From Anaerostipes rhamnosivorans (GTDB lineage: Bacteria > Bacillota > Clostridia > Lachnospirales > Lachnospiraceae), in contig NZ_CP040058.1 of assembly GCF_005280655.1 (NCBI RefSeq), positions 1,464,001 to 1,528,000 on the forward strand: a DNA stretch of 64,000 bases. The letters are read 5' to 3'. A program made the position numbers and the translations under genes. Shown in pieces: positions 1 to 8,909 of the stretch. Each line of letters starts with the position of its first letter. Positions within the stretch are counted from its first letter, which is position 1. The notes beneath the pieces are model-generated. The model searched no databases and was not told the DNA's origin. It saw only the letters and a list, made by a program, of their open reading frames with translations.

Positions 1-1246
1 GGTTGACCTGCCGAAAGATATCCAGCAGGAGCTTGGTCCTGATCTGTATTCTGCCAATGGGAAACTGCGGCCGGAGGCGGATATTCCCCCGGAACAGATC
101 CGGCAGGTAGAAGATATTCTGGGAACATGCCGAAGACCTTTATTTTTGGCAGGAGGAGGTGTCAACATCGCCCATGCCGGCAAGGAAATGACGCACTTAG
201 CAGAGAAAACAGGGATTCCAGTGGTAACGACAATTATGGGCAAAGGAGCCGTTCCCACTAGCCATCCTCTTTACATTGGAAATCTGGGCATACACGGGAG
301 CTTTGCCGCCAACACAGCGGTCAGCCAATGTGATGTATTGTTTGCCATCGGCACCAGATTTAATGACCGCATCATTGGAAATGCAGATGAGTTTGCCAGG
401 CAGGCAGTGGTGATCCATGCAGATATAGAACCAAAGATGATTTCACGAAATATCGGCGTCGATGTGCCAATCACAGCAGATGCAAAAGGCGTCATCTCTG
501 CACTGTCTGAACATGCCAAAATCCTGGACATTGAAGACTGGAAAAACAAGATCACACTTTGGAAACAGCAGCATCCGCTGGTGTTGAGAACAAAGTACCC
601 TGATAAGATCAACGCCTGGGATGTGATAGGTGAAATCAATACGATATTCGAACGAGCGGTCATTACGACAGACGTGGGGCAGAACCAGATGTGGACAACA
701 CAGTTTCTTGAATTGAATGATAAAAAGCAGCTGATCACATCCGGAGGTTTAGGTACGATGGGATATGGTTTTCCCGCCGCCATAGGAGCAAAGCTGGGCA
801 ACCCGGACAAGGATGTGATCTCCATCTGCGGGGACGGGGGATTCCAGATGAATCTTCAGGAGATTGCCACGGCAGCAGCCTATGAGCTTCCGGTGGTTGT
901 CTGTATTTTAAATAACGGATATTTGGGAAATGTCCGTCAATGGCAGGAGATGTTTTATGACAAACATTATGCTTCCACCTGTACCCGCTACCGTCAGAGC
1001 TGTCCTTTGGAGTGCAGCGGCCCATCAGCAGATTGTCCTGAGTTTTTTCCGGATTTCGTGCGTCTGGCAGAGAGTTATGGGTCAAAAGGGATTCGAGTAC
1101 AGAGAACAGAAGACATAGGAGATGCATTATTAGAGGCTAAGAAAACAAAAAAGGTTCCCACAGTCATTGAATTTATTCTGGGACGGGAGGATAATGTCCT
1201 GCCTATTGTTCCTCCTGGGAATCCATTGAACAGTATGATTGAGTGA
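1..1246 (+). CDS. ilvB: Acetolactate synthase large subunit, 3' part
   Basis: Thiamine-diphosphate enzyme that condenses two pyruvates (or pyruvate and 2-ketobutyrate), the first shared step of valine, leucine and isoleucine synthesis. The frame is open from base 2, so the start lies before the window; about 414 residues are visible. Seen: the central domain (LAGGGVN, then GTRFNDR) and the C-terminal cofactor domain with the Mg/ThDP signature GDGGFQMN followed by NNGYLG. A cysteine-rich stretch (CTRYRQSCPLECSG, about codons 325-345 of the visible part) precedes the usual PDFVRLAESYG segment and looks longer than in the best-known homologues. A terminator hairpin follows the stop; no small subunit (ilvN) follows. 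Family assignment is certain; biosynthetic rather than catabolic type is inferred from sequence style. Confidence 0.95.
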   Translation, partial: VDLPKDIQQELGPDLYSANGKLRPEADIPPEQIRQVEDILGTCRRPLFLAGGGVNIAHAGKEMTHLAEKTGIPVVTTIMGKGAVPTSHPLYIGNLGIHGSFAANTAVSQCDVLFAIGTRFNDRIIGNADEFARQAVVIHADIEPKMISRNIGVDVPITADAKGVISALSEHAKILDIEDWKNKITLWKQQHPLVLRTKYPDKINAWDVIGEINTIFERAVITTDVGQNQMWTTQFLELNDKKQLITSGGLGTMGYGFPAAIGAKLGNPDKDVISICGDGGFQMNLQEIATAAAYELPVVVCILNNGYLGNVRQWQEMFYDKHYASTCTRYRQSCPLECSGPSADCPEFFPDFVRLAESYGSKGIRVQRTEDIGDALLEAKKTKKVPTVIEFILGREDNVLPIVPPGNPLNSMIE

Positions 1247-1289
1247 GAAACTGTGGACTGTAATACATATAATAAATGAGAATAGATAC

Positions 1290-1325
1290 AAAAACAGCCC
1301 TCCAAAATGGAGAGCTGTTTTTGTA
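1290..1325 (+). terminator. Rho-independent terminator after ilvB
   Basis: The arms AAAACAGC...CTCC and GGAG...GCTGTTTT form a hairpin with an A-tract before and a T-tract after it. It can therefore stop transcription from both sides: ilvB on + and the tRNA-Leu on -. Confidence 0.85.
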
Positions 1326-1347
1326 TTAAAACCTGTCTTTTGATATA

Positions 1348-1431
1348 TGCCGGCAATGGGACTCGAACCCATACGCCCGTAAGGACAACAGATTTTGAGT
1401 CTGTCTCGTCTGCCAATTCCGACACGCCGGC
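1348..1431 (-). tRNA. tRNA-Leu (CAA)
   Basis: 84-nt class II tRNA on the minus strand. The acceptor arm GCCGGCG pairs with TGCCGGC, the discriminator is A, the anticodon stem ACAGA/TCTGT encloses the loop CTCAAAA with anticodon CAA (reads TTG), there is a long variable arm, and the T arm contains GGTTCGAGTCC. CCA is not encoded. It sits alone, with a terminator just downstream. Confidence 0.97.
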
Positions 1432-1552
1432 TTACTGTCATAACGACCTTGACTATAATATCATCTCTAATTAAGATTGTCAATAATAAACGTTCAGTTT
1501 TGTGAACATATCTTTCCAGACAGGGGCCTTATCTAAAATAGAGAAAAACACT

Positions 1553-1581
1553 TTGACAGATGACACAGGATTCTTTACAAT
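1553..1581 (+). promoter_or_regulatory. Sigma-A promoter of the Rrf2 regulator gene
   Basis: -35 TTGACA (1553-1558), 17-bp spacer, -10 TACAAT (1576-1581). The ATG at 1624 follows after a GGGGGA ribosome site. Confidence 0.8.
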
Positions 1582-1623
1582 AAGAATATAACATAGAGAA
1601 AAAGTAGGAATAAGGGGGAACCC

Positions 1624-2061
1624 ATGAAGATCTCAACAAAAGGAAGATATGCGGTTCGTCTGTTATATGATTTGGCACAGCATAATACTGGAGAATGGAT
1701 TTCATTAAAAGATGTCTCTAAACGTCAGGGAATCTCTATCAAGTATTTAGAACAGATCGTGCGCCAGCTCAGTGTGTGCGGATATTTAAAAAGCCTGAGA
1801 GGACCAAGGGGAGGATACCAGCTTTCCAAAAAGCCTTCAGAATATACGATCGCAGATGTACTGGAGATCACAGAGGGGAGCATCGCCCCGGTGGCATGTC
1901 TGGATGATGAGACCAACCAGTGTGACCGCTATTATGACTGTCCCACCATTTTTATCTGGGAGGGGCTTGAAAGGGTTGTCCGGGATTATTTAAACAGTGT
2001 TACAATTCAGGATATCTTAGATCGCGCCGCTGCTAAGGGCGGCAATGATTTTGTCATATAG
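1624..2061 (+). CDS. Rrf2/IscR-family transcriptional regulator
   Basis: 145 residues, the usual size of the family. The N-terminal winged helix is typical: MKISTKGRYAVR, then GISIKYLEQIVRQL as recognition helix and LRGPRGGYQL as the wing. Three cysteines follow at about residues 98-112 (CLDDETNQC...DC), placed like the cluster ligands of IscR/NsrR-type members, so Fe-S or redox sensing is possible. The Firmicutes relative CymR controls cysteine metabolism, and cysK lies 1.6 kb downstream, but a MATE gene on the other strand stands between, so a link to cysK is only inference. Own promoter, own terminator (2074-2097). Confidence 0.93.
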   Translation: MKISTKGRYAVRLLYDLAQHNTGEWISLKDVSKRQGISIKYLEQIVRQLSVCGYLKSLRGPRGGYQLSKKPSEYTIADVLEITEGSIAPVACLDDETNQCDRYYDCPTIFIWEGLERVVRDYLNSVTIQDILDRAAAKGGNDFVI

Positions 2062-2073
2062 AAAGGCTTGGCA

Positions 2074-2106
2074 GGCTTCCCGGTATCCTGGGAAGCCGAG
2101 ACTTTT
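2074..2106 (+). terminator. Terminator after the Rrf2 gene
   Basis: Stem GGCTTCCC (2074-2081) / GGGAAGCC (2090-2097) followed by ACTTTTGTT. The convergent MATE gene ends 9 bp further on and may share it. Confidence 0.8.
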
Positions 2107-2114
2107 GTTCTATA

Positions 2115-3449
2115 TTAATTTTTATTTTGGAAGGAAACCTTTTTCTTCCACAGGATACGTGATACATACAGTAAAAACAAAACACCCCAGGAGCCGGCTT
2201 CCGCATATGCAATGATCATATTTTGGCATACTCCAACAAAAGCATAAGAAAATATAATACGGGAAATCAACGCAATCATTCCCGATATACTTGAGTATAA
2301 GACATCTCCAATTCCTTCTATATAACCACGGATTGACATCGCGAGGCCATAAATCACATAAAATGCGGCAATTCTCTGAAAAAAGTCCTTTCCAATCTCC
2401 GCTGAAGCAGGACTTACTCCAAACATGGAAATTAAATATCCGCCGGTTTCTAATACAAGCCACGTTAGCAACAAAGATACACAAATCATCATAGCAGTTC
2501 CAGCATATACAATCTTAGTAATCTGTTTTCTTTTTCCCGCTCCAAAATTTTGTGCAACCATTGTAGATATTCCAGAACCAAGGTTTATGATTGGGAGCAG
2601 TATGATCGTATCGACACGATATGCTGTTGTGATAGCCGCAACTGTCTGAGTACCGAATCCATTCATGAAGTTTTGCAGGATAAGGCCGCCGAATGAGCTG
2701 ATGCAAGATTGAATCATAGGAGGTATCCCCAGGTGAAGTCCTTCTCTCAAGACCATAGAGTCCAGTGACCATTTCTTTATAGTGAAACACAGGAATGGAT
2801 ATTTCTTTACGCTGTACAATATGATAAATACTGTCATTACAGCCTGAGAGATCACTGTTGCAGCGGCCGCCCCGGTAACACCCCAATGCAGTCCCCCAAC
2901 AAACATAATATCTAATATGACATTTACGACAGAGGAACAGAGCACAGATCCAAAAGGTGCGCGGCTGTTTCCAATTCCGCGGAGCGCTGAAGCATATACG
3001 TTATATATGGCAAGAAGCGGTATTCCAATCAGTATGATCTGAAGATAGGCCTTTGCCATATGAATGGTTTCCTGTGTGGTGTTCATGATGCGGAGCAATG
3101 GATATGCCCCGGCAATGCCTATGACTGATATGAATAAGAAAGTTCCGCCCAGGACTACAGAAAATACTGAGAGGATTTTGGATATATGATCATTTCTCCC
3201 GCCTCCGAATTTCTGTGCAAATAAAATAGAAAGTCCAAGAGTAAAACCCGTAATCGCGGTAAGAAATAGATTGATGATGGTACTTGTTGATCCGATTGCT
3301 GCCAGTGCGTTTTCTCCTGCTACATTCCCAACGATAAATGCATCCACCCAATTATAAAGCTGCTGTAGGATACCGCTTAAAATAAGGGGGATGCAGAACT
3401 TTATCAATGTAAAGACTGGACTTTCTGCTTTATGTATTTCTCTTTTCAT
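2115..3449 (-). CDS. MATE-family multidrug/cation antiporter
   Basis: 444-residue polytopic membrane protein with about 12 predicted membrane segments. MATE exporters use Na+ or H+ gradients to expel cationic drugs. Family hallmarks: the N-terminal PLILSGILQQLYNWVDAFIVG segment and repeated SALRGIGNSRAPF and SIRGYIEGIGDVLYSS-like motifs in each half. The ATG at 3449 is chosen because it has TTTAGGAG 9 bases upstream and gives the normal family N-terminus; a longer frame would start at 3539 but runs through the attenuator hairpin. It is transcribed alone and regulated by the leader described at 3446-3503. Substrate not predictable. Confidence 0.93.
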   Translation of the reverse strand: MKREIHKAESPVFTLIKFCIPLILSGILQQLYNWVDAFIVGNVAGENALAAIGSTSTIINLFLTAITGFTLGLSILFAQKFGGGRNDHISKILSVFSVVLGGTFLFISVIGIAGAYPLLRIMNTTQETIHMAKAYLQIILIGIPLLAIYNVYASALRGIGNSRAPFGSVLCSSVVNVILDIMFVGGLHWGVTGAAAATVISQAVMTVFIILYSVKKYPFLCFTIKKWSLDSMVLREGLHLGIPPMIQSCISSFGGLILQNFMNGFGTQTVAAITTAYRVDTIILLPIINLGSGISTMVAQNFGAGKRKQITKIVYAGTAMMICVSLLLTWLVLETGGYLISMFGVSPASAEIGKDFFQRIAAFYVIYGLAMSIRGYIEGIGDVLYSSISGMIALISRIIFSYAFVGVCQNMIIAYAEAGSWGVLFLLYVSRILWKKKVSFQNKN

Positions 3450-3503
3450 GTAAAAACTCCTAAAAGACAAAAACCGCATGCAAGAAAATAGCCTCGCATA
3501 CGG
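3446..3503 (-). promoter_or_regulatory. Transcription attenuator with leader peptide before the MATE gene
   Basis: On the minus strand CCGTATGC (3503-3496) pairs over 8 bp with GCATGCGG (3481-3474), followed at once by TTTTT: an intrinsic terminator upstream of the MATE start. A 17-codon reading frame starts inside the stem (ATG at 3499, MRGYFLACGFC...) and its TGA overlaps the MATE ATG (ATGA). This layout matches ribosome-stalling attenuators found before drug-resistance genes. Hairpin seen; the induction mechanism is inferred. Confidence 0.6.
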
Positions 3504-3529
3504 TAGGTGCTCACCCGGTAACAATATAG

Positions 3530-3558
3530 AATATACCAAAGGAAGGAACCTTTTTCAA
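3530..3558 (-). promoter_or_regulatory. Promoter of the MATE gene
   Basis: Minus-strand -35 TTGAAA (3558-3553), 17-bp spacer, -10 TATATT (3535-3530). It places the attenuator hairpin in the transcribed leader. Confidence 0.7.
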
Positions 3559-3600
3559 GTTAAAGGTCTTAGACTATTTTCAAATTATCTTAAAAAAATC

Positions 3601-3629
3601 TTGACAAACAAAGAAGTGGTACATATAAT
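3601..3629 (+). promoter_or_regulatory. Sigma-A promoter of cysK
   Basis: -35 TTGACA (3601-3606), 17-bp spacer, -10 TATAAT (3624-3629): a full consensus promoter. The leader is about 48 nt long and shows no obvious riboswitch. Confidence 0.85.
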
Positions 3630-3682
3630 TAAAACATACTAAACACGTAGGAAATATAGGAATATAGAAAAGGAGAACCATT

Positions 3683-4612
3683 ATGGCAGGAATCTATCAG
3701 AATGTGACAGAGTTAATAGGAAACACACCGCTGGTGCGCTTAAACCGTCTGGAAAAGGAATATGGAGCAGACGCACAGATCATTGCTAAGCTGGAATACT
3801 TTAATCCGGCAGGAAGCGTCAAAGACCGTGTAGCGGCACAGATGATCGAGGATGCAGAGGCGGCTGGAAAGTTAAAAGAAGGATCTGTGATCATTGAGCC
3901 AACCTCCGGAAATACTGGGATCGGACTGGCGTCTATCGCGGCTTCCAGAGGATACCGCATTATTCTTACAATGCCGGAAACCATGAGCGTAGAGCGCAGG
4001 AATCTGTTAAAGGCATATGGAGCGGAAGTTGTACTTACAGACGGCACCAAAGGCATGAATGGAGCCATCGCCAAGGCTGAGGAACTGGCAGAAGAACTTG
4101 AGAACAGCTTCATCCCAGGACAGTTTGTGAATGCTTCAAATCCGAAACGCCATAAAAAAACAACAGGGCCTGAAATCTGGAACGATACGGACGGAGAAAT
4201 TGATTTCTTTGTCTCCGGCATTGGAACCGGCGGAACCATCACCGGAACCGGAGAATATCTGAAGGAAAAAAATCCTGACATTCAGATCGTGGCAGTAGAG
4301 CCTACAGGATCCCCAGTGCTCTCAAAGGGTCAGAGCGGACCTCATAAAATCCAGGGTATTGGAGCAGGATTTGTGCCGGACGTGCTGAATACAAAGATCT
4401 ACGATGAGATCATTGCCGTGGAGGATGCGGATGCATTTGAATTGGGAAGAGCCATTGCAAGAAAAGAAGGAATTCTTGTTGGAATCTCCTCAGGAGCGGC
4501 TCTCTGGGCTGCCATTCAGCTGGCAAAACGTCCAGAGAACAAAGGAAAGAAGATCGTAGCACTGCTTCCGGATACCGGTGACAGATATCTCTCTACACCA
4601 ATGTTTTCCTGA
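3683..4612 (+). CDS. cysK: Cysteine synthase (O-acetylserine sulfhydrylase)
   Basis: 309 residues. PLP enzyme that converts O-acetylserine and sulfide to cysteine and acetate in the cytoplasm. Seen: the PLP lysine in GSVKDR (Lys47), the substrate loop PTSGNTG, the phosphate-binding [10 protein letters not shown], and the C-terminal [17 protein letters not shown] lies 8 bp before the ATG. Single-gene unit with its own strong promoter. The sulfide could come from the asrABC sulfite reductase at the other end of the window; that pairing is inference. Confidence 0.97.
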   Translation: MAGIYQNVTELIGNTPLVRLNRLEKEYGADAQIIAKLEYFNPAGSVKDRVAAQMIEDAEAAGKLKEGSVIIEPTSGNTGIGLASIAASRGYRIILTMPETMSVERRNLLKAYGAEVVLTDGTKGMNGAIAKAEELAEELENSFIPGQFVNASNPKRHKKTTGPEIWNDTDGEIDFFVSGIGTGGTITGTGEYLKEKNPDIQIVAVEPTGSPVLSKGQSGPHKIQGIGAGFVPDVLNTKIYDEIIAVEDADAFELGRAIARKEGILVGISSGAALWAAIQLAKRPENKGKKIVALLPDTGDRYLSTPMFS

Positions 4613-4668
4613 ACTCAAGATGACAGAAGCAACAGTTAAAAATAAAATATAGGAAAGACCCGGGGACG

Positions 4669-4720
4669 GTTGAATTCTTTTCAGTGTATGTCGAAAGGAA
4701 TTCAACTGTTCTAATTTTTT
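4669..4720 (+). terminator. Long inverted repeat / terminator after cysK
   Basis: GTTGAATTC (4669-4677) and GAATTCAAC (4698-4706) form a 9-bp stem, followed after a few bases by TTTTTT. It lies between cysK and polA. The GGGGACGG run just before it recalls dispersed Clostridia repeats, but a repeat nature cannot be tested from one window. Confidence 0.6.
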
Positions 4721-4820
4721 GCACAGGAAAAGAGAAAAAGTCCGTTTTGTGTCTGCCCCCTTTCTTTTCATTTTTCCTTATGCTAAAATGACTCATAGAA
4801 ATAAAGGAGAAGACAGACTT

Positions 4821-7454
4821 ATGGAAAAAAAATTAATGCTGATCGATGGCCACAGCATCCTGAACCGGGCGTTTTATGCGCTGCCGGATATGACCAACAG
4901 CCAGGGACTGCATACAAATGCAATCCTCGGATTTTTAAATATCATGTTTAAGTTCCTGGATGAGGAAAAGCCCACCCACTTTGCTGTAGCATTTGACTTG
5001 AAAGCGCCTACGTTCAGGCACGAAATGTTTAAGGAATACAAAGGCACCAGAAAACCTATGCCAGAGGAACTGAGGGAACAGGTTCCGGTGATAAAAGACG
5101 TGCTGAAGGCTATGGATATCCCGCTAATGATGGAAGAAGGCTATGAGGCGGATGACCTGCTCGGAACAATGTCTGTGGTTGGTGAAAAAGAGGGCTACCA
5201 GGTAAGGATCATTTCTGGGGACCGGGATCTTTTACAACTGGCCACAGAAAATGTACAGATCCGCATTCCAAAGACAAAGGGCGGCGGAAATGTAGTAGAA
5301 GATTATTTTGCAAAGGACGTCATGGAAGCTTACGGGGTGACCCCAAAAGAATTCATCGACATGAAAGCGTTGATGGGCGATGCCTCCGACAATATTCCGG
5401 GGATCCCGGGGATTGGGGAAAAGACAGCGGCTAAGATCATCAAGGAGTTTAAGAGTATTGAAAATGCCCACGAACACATTGAGGATGTGATGCCAAAGAG
5501 GGCGAAAAACAAGCTGGAAGAGTTTTACGATCAGGGTGTTTTAAGCAAAGAACTGGCAACCATTAAGCTGGACTGCCCCATTGAGCTTTCATTTGAGGAC
5601 GCGAAGATCAATGATATTTTTACAGGGGAGGCTTATCAGCTGCTGAAAAAGCTGGAATTCAAGTCTGTCTTAAAGAAGTTTGAGGGAGAACATGGAGAAG
5701 AGTTTTCCGTGGACATCCGCAAGGTTTCAAATCTGGATGAAGCAGACCAGATTTTTACCAAGGCGAAAAAAAGCCAGGCTGCAGGACTTGCGCTGTACCA
5801 TGAACAAGACAGCACATTTCTCGGGCTCTGCACGGGAGGAACCGAAGTATTTCTGTTTCAGACAGAAGGGTTTCTCACAGATGAATATCTGATGGGACAG
5901 GCGGGAGAACTGTACCGTTTGGTGCCGGAAGTGAGTATGATGGATGTGAAAGAGTTTCTGAATGAGCTTTCTCTGAGTGAGGAAGACAGGAGTATTTTTG
6001 ACGCGGCTCTGGCGGCCTATCTCTTAAATCCTTTAAAGAGCACTTACGAGTATGACGATATTTCTAGAGATTATCTGGGGGTTCTGCTTCCATCCAAAAA
6101 GGAACTTTTGGACAAGAGAAAAAGTATATTTGAACAGGGTGAGTTGATCCCGGAAGGGGAACAGATCATTGGTTACGAAGCCTATGTTGCATGTGCGTGT
6201 GTGGAGCCTCTGAAGAAGAAGCTGAAAGAGACCGGTATGCTTTCTTTATATGAAGAGATTGAGATTCCAACCATGGTGGCCCTCCATGATATGGAAGTGC
6301 GGGGTATCCATGTGGACAGACAAGCGCTGAAACAGTATGGGGATCAGCTGGTAGGGCGGATCGAGGAACTCAAGGACCTGATCTATAAAGAAGCCGGCGA
6401 GGAATTTAATATCAATTCACCGAAGCAGCTGGGTGTGGTTCTCTTTGAGCACATGAAGCTGGAAGGCGGAAAAAAGACAAAGACCGGCTATTCCACCAGT
6501 GTGGATGTATTAGAAAAGATCGAGCATTTATATCCGATCATCTCTTATATCCTTGAGTACCGGCAGTTGACCAAACTGAAATCCACGTATGCGGATGGAC
6601 TGGCCAATTATATTGGGGAGGATGAGAGGATTCACGGAAAGTTCAACCAGACCATCACGGCTACAGGAAGGATCAGCAGCACAGAGCCGAATCTGCAGAA
6701 TATCCCTGCCAGAGTAGAACTTGGAAGGGCTATCCGAAAAGTGTTTTTGCCAGAGGAAGGTTATACGTTTGTGGATGCGGATTATTCACAGATCGAGCTT
6801 CGGGTGCTGGCCCACCTCTCAGGAGATGAAAATCTTATCCATGCATATGAGATGGAGCAGGACATTCATGCCAGAACGGCCTCTGAGGTGTTTGGAGTGC
6901 CGATTGATCAGGTCACCAGCATTCAGAGAAGGGATGCCAAGGCAGTCAACTTTGGGATCGTCTACGGACTCAGCGCATTTGGCTTAAGCCAGGATTTGAA
7001 GATCACGAGAAAGCAGGCACAGGAATATATTGACAAGTACTTTGAGACGTACCCGAAGGTAAAGGAATATTTGAATCGGGAAGTGGAAAAAGGAAAAGAA
7101 GAGGGCTTTGTGACCACGATGTTCCAGCGCATCCGTCCAATACCGGAGTTAAAGTCCAGCAACTTTATGCAGAGGAATTTCGGGGAGCGTGTTGCCATGA
7201 ACTCACCGATCCAGGGAACAGCGGCGGATATTATTAAGATCGCCATGATCCGGGTCAATATGGAACTGAAAAAAAGGAAACTGAAGTCCCGCCTGATCCT
7301 GCAGATCCACGATGAGCTTCTGATCGAGGCCTATGACAGTGAGGTGGAAGAAGTGAAAGAAATCCTTACAAAAGAGATGATGAGCGCAGCAAAGCTTTCT
7401 GTACCGCTGAGTATTGATATTCACACAGGAAGCAGCTGGTATGAGGCTAAATAA
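4821..7454 (+). CDS. polA: DNA polymerase I
   Basis: 877 residues. Fills gaps and removes RNA primers during lagging-strand synthesis and repair. Domains in order: 5'-nuclease (about 1-290, with SGDRDLLQL and GIPGIGEKTA), a 3'-5' exonuclease-like fold whose DxE catalytic acids are not present (so presumably no proofreading, usual in Firmicutes), then the polymerase with motif A DYSQIELR (about 653), motif B RRDAKAVNFGIVYG (about 702) and motif C QIHDELLIEA (about 826). The ATG at 4821 has AAAGGAG 10 bases upstream; an in-frame start at 4719 lacks a ribosome site and adds non-homologous residues. coaE begins directly after the stop. Confidence 0.97.
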   Translation: MEKKLMLIDGHSILNRAFYALPDMTNSQGLHTNAILGFLNIMFKFLDEEKPTHFAVAFDLKAPTFRHEMFKEYKGTRKPMPEELREQVPVIKDVLKAMDIPLMMEEGYEADDLLGTMSVVGEKEGYQVRIISGDRDLLQLATENVQIRIPKTKGGGNVVEDYFAKDVMEAYGVTPKEFIDMKALMGDASDNIPGIPGIGEKTAAKIIKEFKSIENAHEHIEDVMPKRAKNKLEEFYDQGVLSKELATIKLDCPIELSFEDAKINDIFTGEAYQLLKKLEFKSVLKKFEGEHGEEFSVDIRKVSNLDEADQIFTKAKKSQAAGLALYHEQDSTFLGLCTGGTEVFLFQTEGFLTDEYLMGQAGELYRLVPEVSMMDVKEFLNELSLSEEDRSIFDAALAAYLLNPLKSTYEYDDISRDYLGVLLPSKKELLDKRKSIFEQGELIPEGEQIIGYEAYVACACVEPLKKKLKETGMLSLYEEIEIPTMVALHDMEVRGIHVDRQALKQYGDQLVGRIEELKDLIYKEAGEEFNINSPKQLGVVLFEHMKLEGGKKTKTGYSTSVDVLEKIEHLYPIISYILEYRQLTKLKSTYADGLANYIGEDERIHGKFNQTITATGRISSTEPNLQNIPARVELGRAIRKVFLPEEGYTFVDADYSQIELRVLAHLSGDENLIHAYEMEQDIHARTASEVFGVPIDQVTSIQRRDAKAVNFGIVYGLSAFGLSQDLKITRKQAQEYIDKYFETYPKVKEYLNREVEKGKEEGFVTTMFQRIRPIPELKSSNFMQRNFGERVAMNSPIQGTAADIIKIAMIRVNMELKKRKLKSRLILQIHDELLIEAYDSEVEEVKEILTKEMMSAAKLSVPLSIDIHTGSSWYEAK

Positions 7455-8060
7455 ATGAAGAAAAAAGTCATTGGAATCACCGGTGGTGTGGGCTCCGGCA
7501 AGAGCGAAGTTTTAAATATTTTAAAGAATGATTACGGTGCCGGCCTTATTGAGGCAGACCGGGTAGCCCATGAGCTGATGGAGCCGGGAGCAGTAAACTT
7601 TAAAGCATTGGTGAAGCAGCTCGGTGAACAAATCCTTACAGAGAAGGGGAGCATTGACCGTGCTGCCCTGGGTGCCATTGTATTTGGCGATGAAGAAAAA
7701 TTGAAGCTGTTAAACAGCCTGACGCATCCCAATGTAGTAAAAGCGATCGAACACCGGATAGATGAGATGGAGAAGGATTCTAAGGTCCGGTTCATAGTAT
7801 ATGAAGCGGCCCTGCTCACAGGGGCGGAATTTGAGCAGAGATTTGACCAGCTTTGGTATGTGTTTGCCAGAGAAGAGCTGAGATATCAGAGGCTTAAGGA
7901 GGGAAGAGGCTACTCCGATGAGAAGACAGCCTCTATGATTAAGAGTCAGCCGGGTGAAGACAGCTTCAGAACAGCCGCTACCCATGTCATCGACAACTCC
8001 GGAAGTCTTCATGAGACAAGGCAGCAGATCGCCGATATTCTAAGGCTGGAAGGCCTATAG
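7455..8060 (+). CDS. coaE: Dephospho-CoA kinase
   Basis: 201 residues. Phosphorylates dephospho-CoA at the 3'-OH, the last step of coenzyme A synthesis. Seen: P-loop GGVGSGKS (residues 10-17), EADRVAHELM, and LTHPNV, all typical of CoaE. The ATG follows the polA TAA without a gap, so the two genes form an operon, a common order in Clostridia. The 3' end overlaps the convergent yoaP-like gene by 6 bp. Confidence 0.96.
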   Translation: MKKKVIGITGGVGSGKSEVLNILKNDYGAGLIEADRVAHELMEPGAVNFKALVKQLGEQILTEKGSIDRAALGAIVFGDEEKLKLLNSLTHPNVVKAIEHRIDEMEKDSKVRFIVYEAALLTGAEFEQRFDQLWYVFAREELRYQRLKEGRGYSDEKTASMIKSQPGEDSFRTAATHVIDNSGSLHETRQQIADILRLEGL

Positions 8061-8831
8061 GGAAGGGAGAACAGTCTCCTGAATAAATTTTTCAAATTTT
8101 TTCTCTGACAGGATCTCATTTGTGACAAACAATCCCTGGTAAAATAGGCTGAAAGCAGTAAATGGAGCAGGAGCATTTTGTGCCTGCTTGGTTGTTTCGA
8201 TTTTATGGACGGTGAGAGGCAGCCCATGAAGCTTAGCGACATCCTGAAGGAGAGGGATATATTTTGCAGTGTGCGGACATTGATTGGTATAATAGATCAC
8301 CATACCGTCCTCGTTGATCTTTCCATCTTTTGCACAGCCCTTAAATGTGGGAATCGGTGCATTCTCATCGAAGGGCAGATAGAGCAGTTCAAAGAAAGGA
8401 TGTGCGGTATCCGCAGTGAGAAATCCTCTGTGTCTCAGATAACCTGGATCAGACAGAAATGGTTTTTTCTTTGCGGAGGAAAGTGCGGTGAGGCCGGATT
8501 TTCCTGCTTTTTTGGCATCTTCTATACACTGGTTCAAAAGCTGGTCAGAAAGCCCCTGCCCCTTGAATTTTCCTGAAACCCAGAGACAGTTGATGTGCAT
8601 ATATTGTTCTGCTGTCACAGGCAGCCAGGCATTTTCAGCGGGAATATATTCGATGAACACTTTTCCGCGGGCATCCAGCTTACGAAATACCAAGCCGTCA
8701 GCAAAACGCTGCTTCATCCAGGTTTTTTTTGAGGAAACACAAGTTTCACCTTTCTTTTCTGTTATGGCACAGCAAATGTGTTCCTTATCAATATTGCTTT
8801 GGTCCACAGAGATAAATGTTAAGTCATTCAT
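8055..8831 (-). CDS. GNAT acetyltransferase with C-terminal YoaP domain
   Basis: 258 residues. N-terminal GNAT fold (about 40-150): INCLWVSGKFKGQGLSDQLL carries the acetyl-CoA loop (GKFKGQG). The C-terminal half (about 170-258), with VIYYTNQCPHTAKYIPLL, resembles the YoaP domain, a thioredoxin-like module in which a CxxT-type motif is present (CPHT). AAAGGAGTCTTCCC precedes the ATG. Substrate unknown. Monocistronic, convergent with coaE. Confidence 0.9.
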   Translation of the reverse strand: MNDLTFISVDQSNIDKEHICCAITEKKGETCVSSKKTWMKQRFADGLVFRKLDARGKVFIEYIPAENAWLPVTAEQYMHINCLWVSGKFKGQGLSDQLLNQCIEDAKKAGKSGLTALSSAKKKPFLSDPGYLRHRGFLTADTAHPFFELLYLPFDENAPIPTFKGCAKDGKINEDGMVIYYTNQCPHTAKYIPLLQDVAKLHGLPLTVHKIETTKQAQNAPAPFTAFSLFYQGLFVTNEILSEKKFEKFIQETVLPSL

Positions 8832-8874
8832 GGGAAGACTCCTTTCTTTTCGTTTGATACATCTATTATAACAG

Positions 8875-8906
8875 AAAGAACCTGACAGCAGTCTGTCAGG
8901 TTCTTT
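8875..8906 (-). terminator. Terminator after the rsiV-like gene
   Basis: A 14-bp perfect stem (8875-8888 / 8893-8906) with a 4-nt loop ends in TTCTTT on the minus strand, just after the stop of the anti-sigma gene. The yoaP -10 (TATAAT, 8870-8865 on minus) begins only a few bases beyond. Confidence 0.85.
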
Positions 8907-8909
8907 GCA

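Noticed and set aside
271..825. Long minus-strand frames opposite ilvB, cysK, tyrS, the PFL gene and dnaK
   Set aside because: They mirror the codon pattern of well-supported plus-strand genes and show no family features or ribosome sites.
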